Shown here in pieces: positions 11,733-20,640 of a stretch of DNA of 64,000 nt. Source of the stretch: Larix kaempferi (taxonomy: Eukaryota; Streptophyta; Pinopsida; Pinales; Pinaceae); assembly GCA_027924585.1 (NCBI GenBank), contig BSBM01000386.1, positions 3,992,001 through 4,056,000 of the forward strand, read 5' to 3'. Made by a program: the position numbers and the translations under genes. The stretch's first letter is position 1, and every line of letters starts with the position of its first letter. The notes below the pieces were generated by a model. The model was not told the DNA's origin. It ran no database searches and saw only the letters and a program-made list of their open reading frames with translations.

Positions 11733-13889
11733 ATGTCAGTAGACTCTGAAAGTGATTACGAGTATCTTGGACATACACGTAGTGGTAAAAGATATAGAGT
11801 CAACGATTCATCTTCTTCTGAAGAAGACAGCTCAGATCACCCGAGACAGCAGAGGCAGAACCCTAGGACTCCTCAAAAGCCAGTCAGAACTCAGAATAAT
11901 CCCGCAGGAACCCCGTCCAGTAGCTTTTACACAGCGAATATTGCCGCTACACCCTCCACATCTACACAACCGAGTGGTAATCATACAGCAAACCAGAACC
12001 CACCATCTAGAAACAGAATGGGAGATGATATGAAGCTACCAACATTTAAAGGTACAGGGTCGGAGGACCCTGAGCAACACTGGTTCTTATGTGAAGCAAT
12101 ATGGACCATTAAGCAAATACAAGATGATAATGTCAAGCTTGTCCAGCTGGCCACCACATTTAGAGAAAGAGCATTAACTTGGTATATGAAGTATACCACT
12201 GGCCATAACAGAACGCTTGCACAGGTTAGAACTGCTATGATTAAAGAGTTTAAAAAACCTAAATCCGAGTCACAGTGCATAGCAGAACTTAAAGATATTA
12301 AACAATTGCCTACGGAGACGGTTTGGGATTTTGACCAGAGGTTCAAGACCCTCATTGATCAGGTAAGCTTTGAGCTTGCGCCTCAACAGCATAAAGAATG
12401 GTTTATCGCAGCAATATTACCACACATCAGACTTCCGCTAATGCAACAGAAATTAAATACACAAGATGAAGCATTAGAAATGGCAATGAAACTAGAGGCT
12501 TCACCTCCAACAGAAACTAGCACTGGTATCACTAATCTGCAAAATCAGCTAGCTAACCTCACCTTGCAGCTGCATGAAATTAAGAAAGGAAAGGAGGTTG
12601 CGCATGAAATTTGGTGTACTAAGTGTAAAGCGCAGGGACACAGTAAGGATAACTGCCCTGTCTTTGCTGACTATATCGCCAGTAGAGCTCCTAACCCGTT
12701 GATGCAGAACCAGGGACCATGGTGCGAGATTTGTAGAACCAGAGGACACAGTCCTCAGGAATGCCCTCTCCTTCAGAAATATGTGCAGACACCAAAGAAC
12801 CTATATTGCAACTTCTGTAAATCTGTGGGACATGACGAAAACAACTGTAGAGCTTATGAGCTAATGATAGAAAGGAAGCATGACCTTTACAGAGTTCAGT
12901 CAGAAGCATCCGGACCAGCAGTACGTGCACAAGCTGATCCGAATCAAGGAGGCCGTGGAGGAAATTTCAGAGGTCGAGGACGCGGAGGAGGCTATGAATC
13001 TGTCCGTGGCCGTGGAACTATCACCTGTTATAACTGTGGAGGCACAGGACATTACGCTAGAGACTGTCAGAACCCTACTACAACGTGCAAGTATTGTAAA
13101 TCTTATGATCACACAATAGAGGAATGTCCCATACTGATAGCTAAGATCAAGGACGCCAAGCCAGCAACCAATCAGACTATCCAGTTTATCGCTGCTGAGC
13201 AGAACGAAACCGAACCACGGGTCAATATTGTAACTCGCAGTGGTCTCTCCACAAGCAACATATCGCAGGACGTGGAAAAAATGACAGGAACGCAGTGGGT
13301 GCGCAAAGCTCCAGGAAAACCTATCCCACTTGATCTACAGAAGAATAAGGAGGCATTTCAACAAACTAAGACTTCCTTTGCTGAACAGACACCGCCCAGA
13401 TCACTATTATTACCATCTCAGGGTATACCACGGAAACCACCGCAGGATGTTAGTACTGCGCAGATACCACAGGCTAGCACATCTGGCAGATGCGACGAAG
13501 AGGAATTGACCGGGAGTGTACAGTCCTTCTTGCAGAGTTGTTTGAAACTTCTAAGAAATGGGAAAGCTATAGAGGAACTTCAGAAAGTTATTGACCAATG
13601 TCAACAGAGCCCTTCTGTGAGCAATACACAGCGCACCATTCACCATATAATGGGCCATACAAGGACAGGAAGAGAGATGAGGCTCACAGCGCAGATCGGA
13701 CTATTTGAAATGGATGAGGTTATCCTAGACTTAGGATCAGAAGTAAATGTCTTGACTAAGCAGACATGGGAACAGATGGGAAGTCCAAAACTAAGCAGGT
13801 CCCCTATCCATCTTAGACTAGCTAATCAGCAGAGAATATCACCGATGGGTCACGAGACAGAAGGCGGCCATGGAAGTACAGCCAGTTGA
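11733..13889 (+). CDS. gypsy gag with five zinc knuckles and truncated protease (G1)
   Basis: 718 residues, no internal stop, ATG at 11733. A Ser/Pro/Gln-rich start (1-95) is followed by a retrotransposon gag domain (about 96-270, beginning MGDDMKLP and containing FRERALTWY). Five CCHC zinc knuckles follow at about residues 295-308, 331-344, 359-372, 432-445 and 452-465, with an Arg/Gly-rich RNA-binding stretch between the third and fourth. A protease-like segment starts near 655 with the active-site motif ILDLGSEVN (Asp about 666). The frame then runs into a piece of the element's own LTR at 13852, so the last dozen or so residues are not protease and most of that domain is lost. Likely role: particle formation and RNA packaging. 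The gag resembles that of the decayed G3. Confidence 0.85.
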   Translation: MSVDSESDYEYLGHTRSGKRYRVNDSSSSEEDSSDHPRQQRQNPRTPQKPVRTQNNPAGTPSSSFYTANIAATPSTSTQPSGNHTANQNPPSRNRMGDDMKLPTFKGTGSEDPEQHWFLCEAIWTIKQIQDDNVKLVQLATTFRERALTWYMKYTTGHNRTLAQVRTAMIKEFKKPKSESQCIAELKDIKQLPTETVWDFDQRFKTLIDQVSFELAPQQHKEWFIAAILPHIRLPLMQQKLNTQDEALEMAMKLEASPPTETSTGITNLQNQLANLTLQLHEIKKGKEVAHEIWCTKCKAQGHSKDNCPVFADYIASRAPNPLMQNQGPWCEICRTRGHSPQECPLLQKYVQTPKNLYCNFCKSVGHDENNCRAYELMIERKHDLYRVQSEASGPAVRAQADPNQGGRGGNFRGRGRGGGYESVRGRGTITCYNCGGTGHYARDCQNPTTTCKYCKSYDHTIEECPILIAKIKDAKPATNQTIQFIAAEQNETEPRVNIVTRSGLSTSNISQDVEKMTGTQWVRKAPGKPIPLDLQKNKEAFQQTKTSFAEQTPPRSLLLPSQGIPRKPPQDVSTAQIPQASTSGRCDEEELTGSVQSFLQSCLKLLRNGKAIEELQKVIDQCQQSPSVSNTQRTIHHIMGHTRTGREMRLTAQIGLFEMDEVILDLGSEVNVLTKQTWEQMGSPKLSRSPIHLRLANQQRISPMGHETEGGHGSTAS

Positions 13890-14182
13890 CTGTAAGTGGT
13901 TAGGGTTGAGTCACTGTTGGGATAAGGCCCACAGTTTTGTAACTGCGATGAGACCTTCGGGCCATCTATATATAGTAGTCTTTTTATATGATAAGGGGTT
14001 GGCCACATAGTGATAGAGACATCAGGTAGAGGCTAGCCAAGTCTGTTGTTGCAGAGTCTGGACATCCCTGAGAGAATACAAGGGCCAACCTGTTGAGAGA
14101 TAGTGCGATCCGCAGGGATTGTGAGAGAAAGAGGTCTATAGAGAAGGGCTCCCACTGAGGTGGAGTTTCCCAGAAGACCCTT
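13852..14182 (+). repeat. Internal 331-bp LTR fragment of G1
   Basis: This stretch matches LTR positions 10016-10346 of the 5' LTR and the equivalent of the 3' LTR. At the TATA region it shares 'cgggccatctatatatag' with the 3' LTR rather than the 5' LTR form. Short shared bases sit at both edges (ACGAG on the left, CCCTT on the right), as expected of template switching. It replaces everything from mid-protease to the second ORF. Confidence 0.92.
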
Positions 14183-14187
14183 CTCCG

Positions 14188-15522
14188 GTGCGAGCAAAGA
14201 AGAAGAGAACAAAGGCGGTTACTTCCGACGAACCGCAGGCACCAATCATGACAGAGGATGAGTATGATCTCATCGCCAGCCGAATACAGGAGAAGATGCG
14301 GGATAAATTCGCTGCGATTCAGTCATCGCAGGATCGTATGCGCATCAGCCTTGACAAAAAATTGCGAGAATTGAAGGCAATCACTGAGAAGACTGCTTCC
14401 ATGCAGATTCAGCCAGCTCCAACTACAGTCGCAGAAAGTTCGCAGCCCCCTCCACAGAGCAGAGAAGAAAGCATTGCAAGGGACCGCACGAACATTGTTC
14501 GTATACCGCCAGGAAGCATTAAGTTCCCTGTACCGATGGAAGTGCAGATGGTTCATCCTCTTGAGGTGAACCTACCAGAAGTACCTGTGGATCAGTTGTA
14601 CGAAATTTTCCAGCAGATAGGCATAGAGCTGAGGCACAGAGAACAAGTCACATATGAGCAAAATGTTTTGCTATCTAACGACAATGTGCAGCTCATTGCA
14701 CAGCATGAGGCAGAGAGTGCCCAGTTGACGCAATATGTTCAACGAGAGCAGGATGTCTCTCTTGTTTTAAAGAACATTGCAGCAGAACTTCCGCAGTGCG
14801 ATATCAGGCCTGAGTTAGAAATAACTCAGAAGATCAGAAAAATAGCGGAAAGAGCAAAGGCTCTAGATGAAGAGAAGAAAAAGATGGAGGAAGAATACGA
14901 AGCAAGGATTGCTGCACTTGAAGCAAATAAGCCACCTACTCCAGAGGAAATCCAAGAAGCACGAGTGCAAGCTTTCAGAATTGTACAGACACAGATGCAC
15001 TGTCGGGTGGAAGCAGCAGAGGCTATCCTGGAAGATGCATCAAAAACATGGCTGGAGCTAGAGGAGCTCCCACAGAAAGCCGAGCTCGATCAGCACATTA
15101 AGCACTGTGAAGATGCGATAGCAAGAGCTGAAGAAGAGTACAAGGGCTTGAGTGCTCTTGCGAAGATAAGAAAGAAAGGAGAAATCACACAAATGCAGCA
15201 GCAGGTGCAGAAATACAGAGCACAGCAGATCAACCTGGCTAACGAAGTTAGCCCGCACGAAAGCAAAGTCGCACATCTGGTTGACGAACTGGAGCAAAAG
15301 GTGAAAAGCTTCACCTCAAGTAAAGGAGTCATTGAGGGCACAGAGGACTCCTTGGTAACTGCTGAGCTGCTCAGCGCAGCGCAGGAAGAAGTAACACACA
15401 TGGATGAAAGTATTAAAGCGCTTAAGGCACAGTTCGCAGCAATCTCACGAGCAGCAAGGGATAAGCTTAGGCAGATGAATCAGGCCGTTGTTGCGAGTGG
15501 CTCGGGGACGAGCCACAAGTAA
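14188..15522 (+). CDS. Coiled-coil ORF of G1, unknown function, start lost
   Basis: About 440 codons without a stop, ending TAA at 15520, 13 bp before the 3' LTR. The open frame begins inside the LTR fragment (no stop from about 14125) and its first codon with coding character is GTG, not ATG; the first in-frame ATG is near 14248. The true start was probably lost at the 14182 junction. The protein is charged and Gln/Glu/Ala-rich with long heptad-like helices (about residues 25-75 and 190-440) and a Pro-rich hinge near 85-130. No enzyme motif, signal peptide or clear membrane segment. It could be a 3' accessory ORF of the parent element or captured host sequence. Intact despite the lack of pol. 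Confidence 0.6.
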   Translation: MRAKKKRTKAVTSDEPQAPIMTEDEYDLIASRIQEKMRDKFAAIQSSQDRMRISLDKKLRELKAITEKTASMQIQPAPTTVAESSQPPPQSREESIARDRTNIVRIPPGSIKFPVPMEVQMVHPLEVNLPEVPVDQLYEIFQQIGIELRHREQVTYEQNVLLSNDNVQLIAQHEAESAQLTQYVQREQDVSLVLKNIAAELPQCDIRPELEITQKIRKIAERAKALDEEKKKMEEEYEARIAALEANKPPTPEEIQEARVQAFRIVQTQMHCRVEAAEAILEDASKTWLELEELPQKAELDQHIKHCEDAIARAEEEYKGLSALAKIRKKGEITQMQQQVQKYRAQQINLANEVSPHESKVAHLVDELEQKVKSFTSSKGVIEGTEDSLVTAELLSAAQEEVTHMDESIKALKAQFAAISRAARDKLRQMNQAVVASGSGTSHK

Positions 15523-15523
15523 G

Positions 15524-15535
15524 TGTTAGGGGAGT
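15524..15535 (+). other. Polypurine tract of G1
   Basis: A short purine run (TAGGGGAG) ends just before the 3' LTR, where the plus-strand primer is expected. Confidence 0.65.
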
Positions 15536-17050
15536 TGTTGGAGAGAACTTCCGCAGCACTTAGGAAGCTGCTAATTTTGGGAAGGATAACTAATTTTGGA
15601 GAGAAAGTACCAATTTTGGCGGTAAGACAAAGATATCGCCGTAGCGCAAATCCCGGCGGGAATCACGGCGATAGGTACAGAAAAGTCAAGCATGTGGTAC
15701 AAAGAAGAGGCCGAAGGGAGAGCTCAACCACCGCAATAAAGGCGCCGGAGATGAAGAGAGGGTTCAGCTACCCTCATTAAAGAAGAAGGACTACAGTCAG
15801 CGTTGCTTGAACCAAGAAGAAGCGACGGGCCGATGCATTAAAGACTAAGGACTGCAGGAAGCGGCGACGAGACAGAAGGCGGCCATGGAAGTACAGCCAG
15901 TTGACTGTAAGTGGTTAGGGTTGAGTCACTGTTGGGATAAGGCCCACAGTTTTGTAACTGCGATGAGACCTTCGGGCCATCTATATATAGTAGTCTTTTT
16001 ATATGATAAGGGGTTGGCCACATAGTGATAGAGACATCAGGTAGAGGCTAGCCAAGTCTGTTGTTGCAGAGTCTGGACATCCCTGAGAGAATACAAGGGC
16101 CAACCTGTTGAGAGATAGTGCGATCCGCAGGGATTGTGAGAGAAAGAGGTCTATAGAGAAGGGCTCCCACTGAGGTGGAGTTTCCCAGAAGACCCTTGTT
16201 GTAAAGAGTGGAACAGAACTGTGTTTATTCTGCAGAGTTGTAAACAAGAACCGTAGTTCCCCTGGGCGTAGTTCTCGCCCTGGAAGTAACAACATGCTTA
16301 TTTAAGTAGCACTATTGTATTTGTGTAGATACTGCTCTCATTCACTTGTCTGTGTTATATATGAATGCTTCAGTCTGTTATAAGTAATGTACATGGTCGT
16401 CAGTTTAACTTCTGAATGATGTATAATAATTGCGATAATCACAGCTACCCGCATAGCAACTAGATAACTGTTAACAGAGGATAAGGTGCGAGTAGGAACT
16501 GAATGTAAGTCATGAATGGTCTACTTAGATACTGCTCAAAGTGATATTCTACTTAGTTACGTTGTTGCGAGATATCAAGGGTCAAGTTCATTAGCGAGGG
16601 TTAAGCTTGGAGATTGAATGTTGTAGTTAACTGCGGTATCAGGATAAGGATAGCGGAGACCACTTATTAATCCAGGAAGCGGTCAAGCTTCACTTACCGC
16701 AGGAACTAGAAGGGGAAGATATCGCGCCTACGATATCTTAGGCATCGCTAGAAGGTTTTACATAGGGGAAGACTTATCGCATCCCCTGCGTAATGCGATA
16801 AGACGGAGGCGTAGCCGGAGTAATGGAATGAGACAGACAGCTCCAGTCAAAGGGATCAAGGTGGATTTTAGTACCCTGGATGCCTCGGAACTTGGCTGAG
16901 GACACTTGAGTCTTCTGCCTTCCATTAGAATCACTTCGGGTGAGACTTCAGGTTGCCTCCGCGACCTGTTGCCGAAAGGGCCAGTGAGCTAAGGGTTCTG
17001 TTGGTCTAAGGGATTACCGCAGCCCGGGTCTGAAAGAGAGAAAACCAACA
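15536..17050 (+). repeat. 3' LTR of G1
   Basis: 1515 bp, near-identical to 9685-11199 (differences seen in the TATA region, GGAACGG/GGAACAG, CTAGACGG/CTAGAAGG and CCTCCC/CCTTCC). Followed directly by the target duplication CAGGT. Confidence 0.95.
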
Positions 17051-17055
17051 CAGGT

Positions 17056-17807
17056 TGATACTCTGTGGCCGTGGAACAAGTTGTGCAGATAAGCATATAA
17101 TCTAGCCCTGGGAGATTTGCAGATGCTCTTGCTAGGTTTTGTCGCTGGCATATAATAGCTCCTTGGGAGATCTGGCAAATTCCCTTTCAAGGTTTTGCTT
17201 GGAGGGACATATAATAGCGCCCTACGAGATTTGCATATGCTCTTGCTAGGTTTTTCCGCTGGCATATAATAGCTCCCTGGGATATCTAGAAAATTCTCTT
17301 GCTAGGTTTTGTCCATGGCATATAATTTCTCCCTGGGAGATCTTGCAGGTTGTGCTAGGCACGTAATCAGTCCTGAGATGATCTTGCTAGGTTTTGCTTG
17401 GTAGCATATAATGTCTCCCTGGGAGATCTTGCAGGTTGTGTTGGGCACATAATTAGTCTTGAGATGCTCTTGCTAGGTTTTGCTTGGTCACATGTAATAG
17501 CTCCCTGGGAGATCTGATAGGTTGAGCAGTGTGCTCGTAATTAGTCCTGGGATGCTCTTGATAGGTTTTGTTGACGTACATAATAAGTCCTGGGGATTCC
17601 ACAGTATGGCCAGTGATGATGAAAACCTGCAGGTGGTGGGCCTACATCTACTATGAAAAAGGACTGGCTCTGTAGAGCTTCCTATGACAAGTAGATTCAG
17701 AGATTGATTGAGATAGCAGTAGGCGTGATGATGACGATGATTCGAGGATGATGATCCAGAGAAGAAGACTTGTGCAAGCAGATCTGTGTAGAGAAATACC
17801 TTCCTAG
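17056..17807 (+). repeat. 3' non-coding region of A1 (continued): CTGGGAGATCT tandem array
   Basis: From about 17090 to 17580 an imperfect array of units of about 70-90 bp is built on 'cctgggagatctggca', 'gctcttgctaggttttg' and 'gcatataatagctcc'. The reverse complement of the same array lies in A2 at about 60430-61010. The tail at 17590-17807 is unique sequence. A purine-rich 'gttaagagagaa' at 17808-17818 is the polypurine tract. Confidence 0.8.
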
Positions 17808-17818
17808 TTAAGAGAGAA

Positions 17819-18433
17819 TGTTGATGTATATGTAACTTCGGAATGTATTTCACCCATGTATTTCGTCTATGTATATTGTACTCCTATAGAGATGTTATTA
17901 TTCCTCTATACGGAAGTGTCGTCATTTGTATTGACAAGTGTCGCAAGTGTCGTAACTTGCCGATGGGTTATTAGACCACCATGTGTGGGGTCGGCCCTGA
18001 TTAAGTTAACCATGGGATATTAGGCTAAGCTAGACAAGTCGGCCTGATTAGTTTATTGGGAAGGAAATGACAAGTATAAATAGAGATTGGGAGATCTCTA
18101 TTTGGATATCTCATTTATTCACTTGTACATCACTCGGAAAGAGGCGCACTAGTTGAGGAGGAGGAGGAGCTTCTAGTAGAAGACTATCTCTTGTACTTTG
18201 GTTGTACCTTGGTTGTATTATTTCTCTATCTATCTCTAAGGAAGCTGTGGGGTTTTTCACCTTCGGGTTTTCCCCACAGAAACTCTGCGTGTCTATTGTC
18301 TCTTCTGGTTGCATCTTGTTATGATTGACATGCTTGATATGATTGATATGCATTGTTATAATTGATATGGTGTACATGTTATTCTCTCAGTAAAGATCCT
18401 AGAGTATATTGAATTAATTCTAAAAAATTAACA
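17819..18433 (+). repeat. 3' LTR of A1
   Basis: 615 bp, TGTTGATG...TTAACA, followed by the duplication CTTGA. TATAAATAG at 18075-18083. Confidence 0.95.
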
Positions 18434-18438
18434 CTTGA

Positions 18439-20640
18439 GAGTTGGAATCTTTCAGATCCAAAAAATTTGATATTGACTGTGTAGAAGCATAAACATTAGA
18501 ATCGAGGCCAGCTTTAGAGTCCTATACACAAGGTATTGGGACCATTTATGGTTCAACAATAGCTACTGCTGAAGTCTACACCAAGGATGACTCGATACGC
18601 CAGCATATGCATACTAGACTCATCCACTTACACTTGAAGGAAACAAAAGGGAGTATATTAGTTAATTAAATCCAAATCTACTTCTGGAAAACAATTATAG
18701 AGGTTTTGGGAGGATTTGGCAGTTTTTGGATGTCGATAGAGGAAGAGCCCTATGGTGGACTACTCAACCAGTTTTACTTCAGGCACTCCCAAACAGGAAA
18801 ACAGGATCACAAATTTTTAGTCTAGGAATTACATGGGATTCATAACTATCTTAATAAACTATGATGGCTAACATAACATAAAATAGGCGTCCATATATCC
18901 TTTAAATAAAAATACTGCAAAACTAGTCAAAATTTGATGCGTAAAGAGATAGTATTTAGAAAAGTAAACACAAACAACCCTCAGGGCTCTCGAATTATTT
19001 CATGGAGGGTTAATATGAACTCATACATTAATAAATATGTTTCATCAAATATTAAATAGTCTTATTAAGAAATGCATAGAAGCGCCATAGCTCAAACATT
19101 ACAGAGAGTCATCAATTCTTGAATTTTTACAATGATTGGAGAATAGTACTTCAAGAAGAGTAAGAAGGAGAGGTGTAATCATTTAATATGATCTATAGGA
19201 GGTAAATGAGCTGCTGTATTCTCATGGGAGGTACACAAAACTTCCGAATCTTCTTACAAGAGTGCAATCTTTCCAACTGATCTCTCTCTCTAAGCGAATC
19301 TCATCAGAACCTCATCAAATAGGATTAGATCTCTGCATCAACTACAAATGATCAATATATTGATGAAATGGGATAGATAAAACCTTCAAATCAGTAATTA
19401 ATGTCTGCAACAAACCATATGCAGAATATTGGAACAAGAAATATGGGGCACATCTCCCACAGGTGGCTAAGGGCACATCTCCAAATCCTAGAGAAGCTTA
19501 GAGCTTACTCATTCACAAATGATAAACTGTAAACAGATATCAAAGTGGTGCACCATCCTTATTTTATATATTATATGTATTTTTGAGAAATTTAAGTTGA
19601 TAATGAACGTCCTTGGCCTCATCCAATGCACATTCTTTGATTGAGTTGGAACTTTCTTTCTTTTCCGTACTGACTAGCTTTCTTCCTTTTGGAACCTGTG
19701 CTCTCCTAGCTTTTCATGATGTTTCCCACTTTTCGCACTGACTAGGTTTTATTACTTTTGGAAAATGCACCCTCCTTGCTTTCCTGATTTTTCCTACTTT
19801 TCAAGACTGGCTACATTTTTGCACTTGCCTGCTTTCTACACTTTCCTGCTTTATGCACTTGCTTTCTTTTCAATGTTTTTGCCAGTTTCCTTCTTGTTTT
19901 CTTTTCTTTGCTTTTCTTTCACTTTCATCTTTGGTTTAAAAATAATTGAGCTATACTTATCTCCTTATGTACCCTCATCCAACTCATCATCACATTTAAT
20001 AATAATTAAATATCAAAATAATAATTACATCTCCTCCAATTTAATTTATTCTAAAACAACTCCAGCCCAAAATCTCCGTAGCTAATAATTTAATTGCCTA
20101 GATTAATTGGCCAATTTTATACCCTTATTAATTAATTAATTTATTTTCACTAGGATCCATGGGAGTTTTATCTGACATCCATTTCTTCCTGATGCTGACA
20201 AAAATGGGAACATGAAAAAAATCAAAATTTTCAGGAGGCTATCAAAGTCACATGTCGCACAAACCTTGAGGCATAAATAATTGATGAAATGACATCAGAA
20301 GAGAAGCTACAGTGCCTAGAAGTTGCTATTTTATGATATAAACAAAAATTTCAAGACTTGAAAGAAAAAATGGTGCCTAGCACCCCACCTGAAGTAACAG
20401 ATCAGAGACAAGTAGAGGTGCATGAAGCCATCCAAAGCATTCAAGAAGCAGAGGCTCAATGTATGAAACTATATGAGGAGGTATCATAGTCTTGGGCTGT
20501 ACCGTTATACACTATGACTAAATAGCTTCTAGTTACATATTTCTAAATACCTTCTACACTGGAACCAACCATCTTCTCGATGTTTCTTTCAGGGCCACAG
20601 CCAATGCTAACAACCATTATTGTTGAAGTAGCTTAATTTC
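18439..20640. other. Unassigned AT-rich stretch between A1 and G3
   Basis: No credible gene. Short readable, stop-filled patches occur near 18440-18800 and at 20230-20480 (a Lys/Glu-rich possible coiled coil on the plus strand). The T/C-rich 106-codon frame at 19765-20085 is low-complexity. Probably old, decayed retroelement sequence, possibly including the lost 3' side of G3. Confidence 0.35.

Larger units (their letters stand above)
9685..17050 (+). mobile_element. Non-autonomous Ty3/gypsy-type element G1, chimeric, young
   Basis: Identical-length LTRs (9685-11199 and 15536-17050, 1515 bp each, about five differences seen) are flanked by the 5-bp duplication CAGGT (9680-9684 and 17051-17055). 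The interior holds a leader ORF, a gag ORF ending inside the protease, a 331-bp internal copy of part of its own LTR, and a coiled-coil ORF. There is no reverse transcriptase, RNase H or integrase, so it must be moved by other elements' enzymes. It resembles gag-only LTR elements known from plants. The gag and the LDLGS protease motif point to Ty3/gypsy, and the primer site resembles the Asp-tRNA type of Athila-like elements. It sits in the 3' region of the much older A1. Confidence 0.93.
3944..18433 (+). mobile_element. Ty1/copia LTR retrotransposon A1, old, carrying nested G1
   Basis: Two 615-bp direct repeats (3944-4558 and 17819-18433) bound the element and are flanked by the 5-bp duplication CTTGA (3939-3943 and 18434-18438). 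Order inside: tRNA-Met primer site, leader, gag-protease-integrase-RT-RNase H in one frame with three stops, then a long 3' non-coding region of tandem repeats. That region is interrupted by the complete gypsy element G1 (9685-17050), leaving about 7.1 kb of A1 itself. The LTRs differ at roughly 37 sites by eye (about 6%), and the 5' LTR has lost its terminal TG (it starts TTTT). Gene order (IN before RT) makes it copia. Confidence 0.95.

Noticed and set aside
19765-20085. Phe/Leu/Ser-rich possible membrane protein
   Set aside because: T/C-rich low-complexity DNA; no homology signal and no supporting gene structure.
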